A DNA stretch of 6,600 nucleotides, taken from assembly GCA_030600625.1 (NCBI GenBank), contig JAUVLS010000076.1, positions 1 to 6,600 of the forward strand. Reading direction: 5' to 3'. Below, one piece after another: positions 1-6,335 of the stretch. A program made the position numbers and the translations under genes. Under the pieces are notes generated by a model that saw only the letters and a list, made by a program, of their open reading frames with translations, searched no databases and was not told the DNA's origin. This stretch comes from Bacteroidales bacterium (lineage in GTDB: Bacteria > Bacteroidota > Bacteroidia > Bacteroidales > UBA12077). Position 1 is the stretch's first letter; each line of letters begins with the position of its first letter.

Positions 1-76
1 ATCTTCCTTCAGACCCTACCGTTGCCAGTAACGCCCTTGACTTCGCATTGTCTTCCTTCCGATTAGGCGACAGGAT
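1..76 (-). other. GC-rich, structured island at window edge (possible mobile RNA or intron fragment)
   Basis: About 51% G+C by hand count, against roughly 30% for the surrounding DNA, with a sharp drop after base 76. I see no convincing reading frame. On the minus strand bases 30-17 form a TACTG/CGGTA stem (one G-U pair) closed by GCAA, a GNRA tetraloop; TGTC and GACA farther upstream can also pair. The nonamer TCTTCCTTC occurs twice (2-10 and 51-59). On the minus strand the phrases GCGAAGTCAAGG and GGTCTGAAGGAAG remind me of domain I of bacterial group II introns, but this is recollection and no GTGYG 5' end is visible. It could equally be another dispersed element or a structured RNA whose body lies outside the window. 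The strand is chosen only because the GNRA loop forms there. Confidence 0.3.
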
Positions 77-133
77 ATTTATTCATAAATCAATGAACGT
101 AATCCATTGGATATGTTTGCATGCAAGGCAAAC

Positions 134-162
134 AAAAAGCCGGGACAAATTTGCCCCGGCTT
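134..162 (-). terminator. Rho-independent terminator of the minus-strand gene cluster
   Basis: Read on the minus strand, AAGCCGGG pairs with CCCGGCTT. The stem continues through a G-U pair into CAAATTTG, giving at least ten base pairs and a short AAATTT loop. It is followed at once by TTTTTG. The GC-rich stem stands out in this AT-rich DNA. It lies about 40 bases beyond the lipoprotein stop codon, so it most likely ends the transcript of the FecR2-lipoprotein module and perhaps of all five genes. On the plus strand no U-tract follows the hairpin, so it is directional. Confidence 0.85.
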
Positions 163-202
163 ACTAACCAAAATCTAATTGCTTATTTTAGCAACTTATT
201 AA

Positions 203-1162
203 TTACCATGTAACTTCACCGTCATCAATCCAAATATCATCATAATCAACTTCAATTTCTTCAGTAACACCATTTACTGTAATTGTATATTTGTTATCGC
301 AAGTACCATCACCATAATCAATTATATAAGTATCTTCGTTATATGTTCCTTCTTCAATTCCACTAACAGGAACCCAATACTTGCAATTAAAGTCGCTTAC
401 TACAGGCTCAATAATATCCCATGTATAAGTATCGCCAAGAGAACTTTCATAGCTAAAGCTACCTTCGAGCATTGTATAAGAATCAAAAGTAAATTTTGAC
501 TTGAAATTAGAGATGTAAGTTATTTCTTCACCGGTATCGTAAGTAATTATCATATCTTCCTCGTTGGTAGATATTTCTTCATAATCTTCGCTAAACCAAT
601 CGTAGAAATATGTAGAATCTTCGAAATTATCCCAATCCCAACTACCAGTCCATTGACTTTCGCCTTTGTAATAACCGTTTATGGTCATTCCCCAAGCCGA
701 GTAGTTTTCATAAATATCTTCATAAGCATAACCGTTTTCATCCATTTTCCATTTCCAGGTTATTTTACCTTTTATTAATTCACCCCACTCAATGCAACCT
801 TCTTCGCCGTAATCCATAACCATTACTTCATATCCTTCATCATCGGTATAATATGTATACTCAGCACAAGTTTCCCAATCATCCCAATAAGTAGAATCAT
901 CATAATTTGTTGGACCATCTTTACAAGCTTTCTTTTTCATTCCATTATAATTCATTGCCATAGCACCAAATTCATGAGTGCTGTTAACATTTAGATTCCT
1001 GATATTCTGAAGCTTCATATTTAGCTCTGAAAGTTCCAGAAATTCATCAGAAATTTTTGATTTTTGAGTATCATCTTTCTCACAGGCTACTGCAAAAAAG
1101 AGAACAGACAGAATAATTGCAAAAAATTTAGTTTTCATAATTTTTAAATTTAAGTTTAACAT
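203..1162 (-). CDS. Predicted surface-exposed lipoprotein, acidic and Tyr/Trp-rich, function unknown
   Basis: The 319-residue product has a lipoprotein signal peptide ending in the lipobox FAVAC (Cys27). The mature protein starts CEKDD, matching the acidic lysine-containing export signal that sends Bacteroidota lipoproteins to the cell surface. The rest is strongly acidic, with by my count 28 Tyr and 14 Trp, which suggests an all-beta fold. DYGxxxC appears twice (117-123 and 282-288), the first followed by GELIKGKI and NYSAWGMTING. This resembles an uncharacterised Bacteroidota lipoprotein pattern that I recall only as motifs. It is not SusD-like. The ATG at 1162 shares one base with the FecR2 stop (TAATG), suggesting translational coupling. 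The ATG at 1138 would give a more usual short signal peptide (MKTKFF) and may be the true start. Context suggests a ligand-binding partner or regulated product of the neighbouring receptor and FecR system; this is inference. Confidence 0.85.
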   Translation of the reverse strand: MLNLNLKIMKTKFFAIILSVLFFAVACEKDDTQKSKISDEFLELSELNMKLQNIRNLNVNSTHEFGAMAMNYNGMKKKACKDGPTNYDDSTYWDDWETCAEYTYYTDDEGYEVMVMDYGEEGCIEWGELIKGKITWKWKMDENGYAYEDIYENYSAWGMTINGYYKGESQWTGSWDWDNFEDSTYFYDWFSEDYEEISTNEEDMIITYDTGEEITYISNFKSKFTFDSYTMLEGSFSYESSLGDTYTWDIIEPVVSDFNCKYWVPVSGIEEGTYNEDTYIIDYGDGTCDNKYTITVNGVTEEIEVDYDDIWIDDGEVTW

Positions 1163-2067
1163 TATTTTCTTTTTTTAATTATTATTATTGATGCATCTTT
1201 AAATGAATATTTTAGATTCATAGGTAAACAAACCACATTTAATGCATCTTCAAGATTTTTATTACTAAAATATCCTGTATAATACCTGTTGTCAATATTT
1301 TTTGTAATGATTTCGACTTTAAACTGTCTTTCAATTTCGCGAAACACATTTTCTATTTTTTCGCCTGTATAATAGAATTCTCCTTTTTGCCATTTTCCAA
1401 CCCTGCTAATATTAAATCGTTCGGGATGGCTTAGTTGATTATTTCTTAATTGGGATTCTAATCCTTGAGTTAAAATAACAGAGTTAGAATTCTCGTTTAA
1501 TTGAACTTGTACTTTTCCGGTAAAACATGATACTTTAAAATCATTATTTCTTGAAAAAATATTAAAGCTCGTACCTAAAACCCTAACGTTTCCTTTATTT
1601 GTATTTACCGTGAATAAGCTTCCTTTTTTAACTTTAAAACCAGCTTCGCCTGTTAAATAAACTTCACGTGAATTTCTCCAGGAACTTTTCTTATAAGTTA
1701 GCTTGGAATCGGCGTTTAGAATCACCTTTGACTGATCAGGAAGAATAAACTCCTTCATTTCGCCCGATTGTGTTATACAAATAATCTGTTTATTAAAATT
1801 GAAAAGATAAAACGCAGCTATTAAAATTATTATTGAAGCAGCAGCTGATAACTGATACTTTAAAGAAAAATTGATCTTTCGGGATTTATCTTCATTTTTA
1901 TTTCCGGATTCCTGTACACGATTGTAAAGATTTGTCCAGATAATGTCACGTGAAGTTCTCACAGGAACTTTTAATTGAATTTTATCTGATAAAAACATAT
2001 CCAAATAGTTTTTATTACTATTCTTTGGATTTATTCTTTTATCAGTATGTTCCTGTTTTTTTAACAT
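1162..2067 (-). CDS. FecR-family anti-sigma/sensor protein, paralogue 2
   Basis: Inner-membrane signal transducer of 301 residues. The N-terminal 70 residues are cytoplasmic and contain a short motif (KVPVRTSRDIIW, 33-44) like the proline-lysine-Trp segment of Bacteroidota FecR proteins. One membrane span follows at about 72-91. The periplasmic FecR domain (about 98-190) shows FILPDQSKVILNADS, GEAGFKV, RVLGTSFNIFSR and CFTGKVQV. The C-terminal STN-like (DUF4974-type) domain spans about 229-298, with YTGYFSN and LEDALNVVCLPMNLKY. It is about 50% identical to FecR1 over roughly 93 core residues (hand alignment), so the two are clear paralogues. It has no adjacent sigma gene, but a 261-nt gap with possible regulatory elements precedes it and the lipoprotein gene overlaps its stop. 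It may share the sigma factor with FecR1, act on another sigma, or serve as a second receptor contact; the sequence does not decide. Confidence 0.9.
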   Translation of the reverse strand: MLKKQEHTDKRINPKNSNKNYLDMFLSDKIQLKVPVRTSRDIIWTNLYNRVQESGNKNEDKSRKINFSLKYQLSAAASIIILIAAFYLFNFNKQIICITQSGEMKEFILPDQSKVILNADSKLTYKKSSWRNSREVYLTGEAGFKVKKGSLFTVNTNKGNVRVLGTSFNIFSRNNDFKVSCFTGKVQVQLNENSNSVILTQGLESQLRNNQLSHPERFNISRVGKWQKGEFYYTGEKIENVFREIERQFKVEIITKNIDNRYYTGYFSNKNLEDALNVVCLPMNLKYSFKDASIIIIKKRK

Positions 2068-2091
2068 GGTTTATAATTGCTTTTCTGAATA

Positions 2092-2120
2092 CAATTACAA
2101 ACTGATAAGGAAATACCCTA
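2092..2120 (-). promoter_or_regulatory. Candidate ECF-type promoter upstream of FecR2
   Basis: On the minus strand TAGGGTATTT (2120-2111) is followed, 15 bases after GGGTAT, by TAATTG (2097-2092), about 25 bases before the FecR2 ATG. GGGTAT-like -35 elements upstream of Bacteroidota ECF sigma and anti-sigma genes are something I recall, not something I could test. The same element is absent from the region upstream of the sigma gene. It lies within a hairpin (2103-2133), so an RNA-level role is an alternative. Confidence 0.3.
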
Positions 2121-2142
2121 CTTTTTCTTATCATTTTTTTTT
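2103..2142 (+). terminator. AT-rich hairpin followed by T9; possible antisense terminator or leader structure
   Basis: Bases 2103-2113 pair with 2123-2133 over 11 positions (ten Watson-Crick, one G-T), leaving the nine-base loop TACCCTACT. Nine T residues follow at 2134-2142. Read on the plus strand this has the form of a rho-independent terminator, though its stem is AT-rich and no plus-strand gene lies upstream. It could stop antisense transcription through FecR2. On the minus strand the same DNA would be a hairpin upstream of the FecR2 start, with a GGGTA element in its loop. Confidence 0.4.
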
Positions 2143-2159
2143 GACGATTTAGCAAGAGT

Positions 2160-2194
2160 TACTGGATACTGGTTGCTGGTTTCAAATTTCAAGT
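2160..2194. repeat. Degenerate heptamer tandem repeat
   Basis: Five seven-base units run in phase: TACTGGA, TACTGGT, TGCTGGT, TTCAAAT and TTCAAGT. The first three are variants of TRCTGGW and the last two of TTCAART. The tract is non-coding and sits between the receptor and FecR2 genes. Similar seven-base degenerate tracts between genes are something I recall from Bacteroidota genomes, so this may be a dispersed intergenic repeat rather than an operator. Confidence 0.55.
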
Positions 2195-2223
2195 CTGGTA
2201 TAAAAAGAATAAATTCGAATTAT

Positions 2224-2306
2224 CAACCCTGCCAGGGTTGTGCCAATAAACTGACAGCCAGTTTTATGTAATTTATAATTTTAACAAAATTAACCCTGGC
2301 AGGGTT
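2224..2306. repeat. REP-like palindrome doublet in inverted orientation
   Basis: Two near-identical short palindromes bracket this segment: CAACCCTGCCAGGGTTG (2224-2240, 8-base arms, one central base) and AACCCTGGCAGGGTT (2292-2306, 7-base arms). Their centres differ (C versus G), so the second is the exact reverse complement of the first 15-mer. The pair is therefore inverted, as in REP doublets (REPINs). Two more hairpins lie between them: AAACTG/CAGTTT at 2248-2264 and TAATTTT/AAAATTA at 2276-2292. The second palindrome lies 22 bases past the receptor stop and may also act as a 3'-end hairpin, but no T-tract follows it. Confidence 0.6.
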
Positions 2307-2328
2307 TTTAAACTATACTCATAAATTA

Positions 2329-4986
2329 TTAAAACTTAATATTTAAAAAGGCACTTATAGCTCTTCCGGGCAGGTTAACCGACATTAAATCATAATAAGT
2401 ATCATATTCATCAACATAAGGTATTAATTCTTGTATTTTTTTGTTTTGCCGGTTATATAAATTTAAAACTGAAATACCAATGTTACCTTTGAAATTCCTT
2501 AAACAAAAGTTATATGTAAAACTACAATCCAGTTTATGATAATCAGGCAATCTTACATCTTCCGAATAATAGGTATAATCATCAATAGAATAATACGGAT
2601 AGGAATAAACAAAGCCGGTTCCGTAAATCCATGTTAGTGCAACATTCCAATTCTTGAATGATTTTATTCCTGCAATTTTAAATTCGTGCCTCTGATCGTT
2701 AACTGAAGGAAACTGTTTACCGTTATTTAATTTATCGAATTTATTATTGTTCTCGCTTAAAGAATAACTAATCCAACTATAAAACCTGCCAAAGTCTTTA
2801 CTTATTAAAATATCAACTCCCTGAATATCTGAAGAACCACGATGAAATGATGCTCCGGTTTCGTAAAATGAGGTGTCGTATGTTAATTCATAGTAATTTG
2901 AAAAATCATATACGTATTTAACTATACCGTCAACTTTCTTTTTATAATACTCAACATCAATAAGGAACTTATTTTTGCTGTATTGAAACCCCACGATGAA
3001 TTGATTTGATTCTCCAACAGGTATATCTACACCATCAGAAACAAACCATAAACTTTTGGAATTTGTAATTTCTTCGCCGGTAAAAACTTTAGTTAAAAAC
3101 TGATTATATTTTCCGACCGCTGCTTTTAATCTAAAATAATTGTTCCAGTGATATGTTAAATTAAACCGGGGTTCTAAATATAGTTTTTCTGTTTGCTTAT
3201 AATAGCTGTTTCGGAGTCCCAGAGTTAAATCGAATTTATGAAAGTTTTCAAGCCTTCCTTGAATAAAAGCCGAGTGTAAATAACTATTGTTAGAAATATC
3301 CTCACCAATTTCTTCATAATCGTCATAAGAATATTTTAATACATAGTTTATATGCTGATTAACTAACTCATAACCAAAATCAAGGCTTAAGTTATCTGAA
3401 TATTTGTACTCGGAATTAAATTTTAATGCTTTTTCATCAACATCATTTGTATTCTGAATTTTAAAAATAATATCATTTTCAAAATCTAACTCATACTGTT
3501 CGGTACTTAAAAATTCGTTAAAAAATTTCGACTGACTTACAAGAAACTTTGTATAAAACCTGTTATTCCACTGTCTTCCCCATCTTAAGCTTAAACCATT
3601 ATTTCCAAGAACATCGTCATTTCTAAAAAAACTACCATATATTGATTCATCTCTTTTAAGTTTATCAAGACTTGAAAAATAACTTATTGCTATATTATCT
3701 TTTCCTGTTATTGAATATGAAAGTTTAGCATTAATATCATAAAAATAAAAAACAGGTTTATATTCATCAGTACTTAATGTTCCACCTGACATTCCATTTG
3801 ATACATTAAAAGAATCTGTTGGCAAAATACTTATTTCGTCATAATCATTAATATTTTCAAACATTTGGTTGAATAATGGAGTTTGAATAATATCAGTATA
3901 CGATCGTCTGCCTGCAATTAATACAGAACCTTTATTAAATAATGGAGCTTCGATCATTAAATTGGCACTAAGCATATTAACTCCAAAATCAACTGATGGC
4001 TTAATCGAATTACCTGATTTACCAACAATATTTACAACACTGTTCATTCTGCCACCATAACGCGCATCGAATCCTCCTTTATAAACCTGAATATGCTTAA
4101 TAACTTTTGGATTTAATGAACTTACCATTCCATAAAAATGATCGACATGATACAATGTAAAATCATCAAAAAGTATGAGGTTCTGATCCATTGATCCTCC
4201 CCTGATAATTAAATCTGCCGATGATTCGTTTGTACTTTTAATTCCCGGCATCATCTGTACTAATTTTAAAACATCGCTTTCGCCTGAATTAGGCAGTTTA
4301 TATATATCCAAAGTATTTAAGGTAGTTAATCCTGTTTGATTATCGACTTGAAAAGTATTTTCAGTTTCAGCATGAATAACAACTTCATCGATTTCAAGAT
4401 TCAGAGATGATAAATAAAATACTTTTAATTCTTTTTCTTTAAATGATTTTATCTTATAAACAGCCGGATTATAACCTACATAACTAATTATAAGATTTAA
4501 TGTATCAAGGCTTAAATCGAGAAGTGAAAAATAGCCATCCTGATTCGATACACAAAACAGTTCTTTATCGACACTTACAATATGTGCAAAGGGAAGAGAT
4601 TCTCCGGTTTCTTTATCTTTAATAATACCAATTAAATTGTATTTTTCTTTAGGGATATCGCTTGGAATAATTATATAAACCGAATTAATAAACTTAAAAC
4701 TAAATCCATTAGATATTAAAAGCTTTTCCAATTCCTTTTCCGGATCCGAGAAGTTGATTTTTTGATTAATAATTACTTTTTGGACAAGTTCATTATCATA
4801 CGCAAATTTATATCCAAATTCTTGAGAAAAATATGATAAAACAGAATCAAGGCTGGTATTAAAATTTAAATTTTGGTGCTGAGCAAATGAACTTTTTTTG
4901 CTAACAACAAGTATTACAACAAGAATAATAAAAACAAATCTAACGCTTCGATACAAACTATTTTTCAATAATAACTTTTTTATCAT
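2329..4986 (-). CDS. TonB-dependent outer-membrane receptor with STN signalling domain (FecA-type transducer)
   Basis: An 885-residue outer-membrane receptor using TonB energy to import an unknown ligand and, from its domains, to signal to FecR. A signal peptide ends near SSFAQ (35/36). An STN domain follows (about 40-108, SLDSVLSYFSQEFGYKFAYD). Next is a carboxypeptidase-regulatory-like beta domain (about 117-193, IGIIKDKETGESLPFAHI). IDEVVIHAE (199-207) is in the TonB-box position. The plug (about 224-325) contains MMPGIK, LIIRGGSMDQNLILFDD and KGGFDARYGGRMNSVVNI. The rest is the beta-barrel, ending in the aromatic residue of NIKF. The plug and the RLPDYHKLDCSF strand are typical of SusD-independent Bacteroidota receptors, and no SusD gene is adjacent. 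The ATG at 4986 overlaps FecR1 by 29 nt; a TTG at 4956, just after the FecR1 stop, is a less likely start. The ligand cannot be inferred; iron chelates are only one option. Confidence 0.93.
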   Translation of the reverse strand: MIKKLLLKNSLYRSVRFVFIILVVILVVSKKSSFAQHQNLNFNTSLDSVLSYFSQEFGYKFAYDNELVQKVIINQKINFSDPEKELEKLLISNGFSFKFINSVYIIIPSDIPKEKYNLIGIIKDKETGESLPFAHIVSVDKELFCVSNQDGYFSLLDLSLDTLNLIISYVGYNPAVYKIKSFKEKELKVFYLSSLNLEIDEVVIHAETENTFQVDNQTGLTTLNTLDIYKLPNSGESDVLKLVQMMPGIKSTNESSADLIIRGGSMDQNLILFDDFTLYHVDHFYGMVSSLNPKVIKHIQVYKGGFDARYGGRMNSVVNIVGKSGNSIKPSVDFGVNMLSANLMIEAPLFNKGSVLIAGRRSYTDIIQTPLFNQMFENINDYDEISILPTDSFNVSNGMSGGTLSTDEYKPVFYFYDINAKLSYSITGKDNIAISYFSSLDKLKRDESIYGSFFRNDDVLGNNGLSLRWGRQWNNRFYTKFLVSQSKFFNEFLSTEQYELDFENDIIFKIQNTNDVDEKALKFNSEYKYSDNLSLDFGYELVNQHINYVLKYSYDDYEEIGEDISNNSYLHSAFIQGRLENFHKFDLTLGLRNSYYKQTEKLYLEPRFNLTYHWNNYFRLKAAVGKYNQFLTKVFTGEEITNSKSLWFVSDGVDIPVGESNQFIVGFQYSKNKFLIDVEYYKKKVDGIVKYVYDFSNYYELTYDTSFYETGASFHRGSSDIQGVDILISKDFGRFYSWISYSLSENNNKFDKLNNGKQFPSVNDQRHEFKIAGIKSFKNWNVALTWIYGTGFVYSYPYYSIDDYTYYSEDVRLPDYHKLDCSFTYNFCLRNFKGNIGISVLNLYNRQNKKIQELIPYVDEYDTYYDLMSVNLPGRAISAFLNIKF

Positions 4987-5797
4987 TAGTAATTCTATAG
5001 TTTAATTGCATTGATAAACAAACCACATCCAAAGCATTTTCAATACTATCTTTTTCAAAATGTCCTGTAAATTTTCGTTCGTGTATATTATCAATTATTA
5101 CAATTTCAACGTCAAACACCCTACTTAATTCATCAAAAACAAATTCCAGACTTTTTTTATCGAACGAAAATACATCATTTCTCCAATCTTTATTATTGAT
5201 GTGATCAAAATTAAATTGCTTGCTTTTATTATTTTTCACTTCTATGCTTAAAGCTTTCCCCTTTGTTAAAATTATTTTATCTGTCTTGTTTTTAACCTGA
5301 ACTTTCCCTGAAAAACATTTAGTTTCAAATAACCCGTTTCTTGAATATGTATTAAACTCAGTTCCTAAAACCTGTACCTGAGCAATGTGTGTTGAAACCA
5401 CAAATTTATTTCCTGTTTTAACTTTGAAATAAGCTTCACCATTTAATTTTACTTTTCTTTTATAACTCCAGGTAAGCTTTGAGTAAGATAAATGTGAATC
5501 GCTATTAATTAAAACAATAGAGTTATCAGGCAGAATAATTTCTTGTTTTGCTCCATTTTCAACATAATAAGTTTTGTGTGATTTATCTGCAACAAATAAT
5601 GTAAAGGCTAAAAATATTAGTAAAGAAGCTGCCGCATAATAGAATTTTCTATTAAAAGTAATAATCCTATAAGTAGCAGGTTTTGATCTGCTTTCAATTT
5701 TAGAAATCATTTCATCCCAAACCTCAGCCTTAGTTTTTTTAAAAGGTGGCTTGTATGATGATATTATTTTATCGATATCTTTATTCTGATTGCTCAT
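4958..5797 (-). CDS. FecR-family anti-sigma/sensor protein, paralogue 1
   Basis: A 279-residue inner-membrane protein expected to pass the receptor's signal to the sigma factor encoded 12 nt upstream. The cytoplasmic part is short (about 50 residues) and contains PPFKKTKAEVWDEM (17-30), the likely sigma-contacting region in this Bacteroidota subtype. One membrane span lies at about 52-70. The periplasmic FecR domain (about 79-172) shows IILPDNSIVLINSDS, GEAYFKVKTG, VLGTEFNTYSR and CFSGKVQV. The C-terminal STN-like (DUF4974-type) domain (about 208-277) contains FTGHF and ENALDVVCLSMQLNY. Its 3' end overlaps the receptor gene by 29 nt, implying coupled translation. Sigma, FecR and receptor in this order is the classic set. 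Its two cysteines (161 and 260) match those in FecR2 (181 and 280). Confidence 0.93.
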   Translation of the reverse strand: MSNQNKDIDKIISSYKPPFKKTKAEVWDEMISKIESRSKPATYRIITFNRKFYYAAASLLIFLAFTLFVADKSHKTYYVENGAKQEIILPDNSIVLINSDSHLSYSKLTWSYKRKVKLNGEAYFKVKTGNKFVVSTHIAQVQVLGTEFNTYSRNGLFETKCFSGKVQVKNKTDKIILTKGKALSIEVKNNKSKQFNFDHINNKDWRNDVFSFDKKSLEFVFDELSRVFDVEIVIIDNIHERKFTGHFEKDSIENALDVVCLSMQLNYRITNDKKVIIEK

Positions 5798-5809
5798 TTC
5801 AAATCAAAT

Positions 5810-6325
5810 TTATACTTTAAAATCGATTAAATTATTTAAAATCTCTAATGCTTTTTTCATTCTTTTTTCAACAGCCTTGACACTTAATTGTAACCTTTCC
5901 GCAATTTCCTTATAGCTTAGCTTATCAATTCTGCTCATTAGAAAAACAATTCTGCTTTTTTCGGGTATTTTTGCTAATGTACTTTGAAGTATTTTGTCGA
6001 ACTCCTTAAATTCCATTAAAAACTCCGGTGATTCTGCAAAAGATTCTGATAAACTTGAAGTAAATTTAAATTCAACCTTTTTACGATTATAATGATTTTT
6101 AAACAAGTTACCGGCAATGGTATATAAATAAGATTTTACTGTATCCTGTTTTATTTTATCAATATTTTCCCAAAGTTTCATAAAAACTTCCTGTGAAATA
6201 TCTTCTGATAATTCTATATCAGAACATTTATAATACAAGTAAGCCCTGATATCATCGAAGTACTTATCAAAATATTCTTTAAATATCTTTATATGATTTT
6301 GATCTGAATTTAAAATCTTATTCAA
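5810..6325 (-). CDS. FecI-type ECF RNA polymerase sigma factor
   Basis: A 171-residue sigma-70 family ECF factor that would direct RNA polymerase to the genes of this signalling system. Region 2 covers about 15-82, with the core-binding motif SEDISQEVFMKLW (40-52) and the DNA-contacting stretch YLYTIAGNLFKNHYNRKK. Region 4 covers about 110-165: IPEKSRIVFLMSRIDKLSYKEIAERL, then the helix-turn-helix LSVKAVEKRMKKALE. Size and both regions are complete. No ATG is available at the 5' end: the frame is closed by TGA at 6361-6359, and the first internal Met (residue 49) lies inside region 2. TTG at 6325 is therefore the best start. That codon sits inside the palindrome TCAATTCGAATTGA (6322-6335). 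FecR1 starts 12 nt downstream, so the two are co-transcribed. I found no clear housekeeping promoter upstream. Confidence 0.93.
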   Translation of the reverse strand: MNKILNSDQNHIKIFKEYFDKYFDDIRAYLYYKCSDIELSEDISQEVFMKLWENIDKIKQDTVKSYLYTIAGNLFKNHYNRKKVEFKFTSSLSESFAESPEFLMEFKEFDKILQSTLAKIPEKSRIVFLMSRIDKLSYKEIAERLQLSVKAVEKRMKKALEILNNLIDFKV

Positions 6326-6335
6326 TTCGAATTGA
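6322..6335. promoter_or_regulatory. Perfect 14-bp palindrome over the sigma start codon
   Basis: TCAATTCGAATTGA is perfectly self-complementary and contains the TTG start codon of the sigma gene. Its central decamer AATTCGAATT recurs once more, at 2212-2221, in the gap upstream of FecR2. Both sites are non-coding or at a gene start, which fits a shared operator. In DNA this AT-rich, one palindrome of this length in the window is expected by chance, so the support comes mainly from the recurrence. Confidence 0.3.

Noticed and set aside
102..112. Short palindrome ATCCATTGGAT
   Set aside because: Five-base arms in AT-rich DNA are expected by chance, and nothing nearby supports a role.
115..133. 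Hairpin GTTTGC/GCAAAC next to the terminator
   Set aside because: Six-base arms with a seven-base loop and no T-tract. It may extend the terminator region but does not merit its own feature.
203..1162. SusD-like partner of the receptor
   Set aside because: Length (319 residues) and composition (acidic, beta-rich) do not fit SusD proteins, which are usually larger, helical and encoded directly after a SusC-type receptor.
2068..2328. CRISPR-like array or missed small gene in the gap
   Set aside because: The repeats are short palindromes and heptamers without regular spacers, and I see no open frame with a plausible start.
2329..4986. Iron-siderophore receptor by analogy with FecA
   Set aside because: The domain layout matches FecA-type transducers, but nothing in plug, barrel or neighbours points to a particular ligand.
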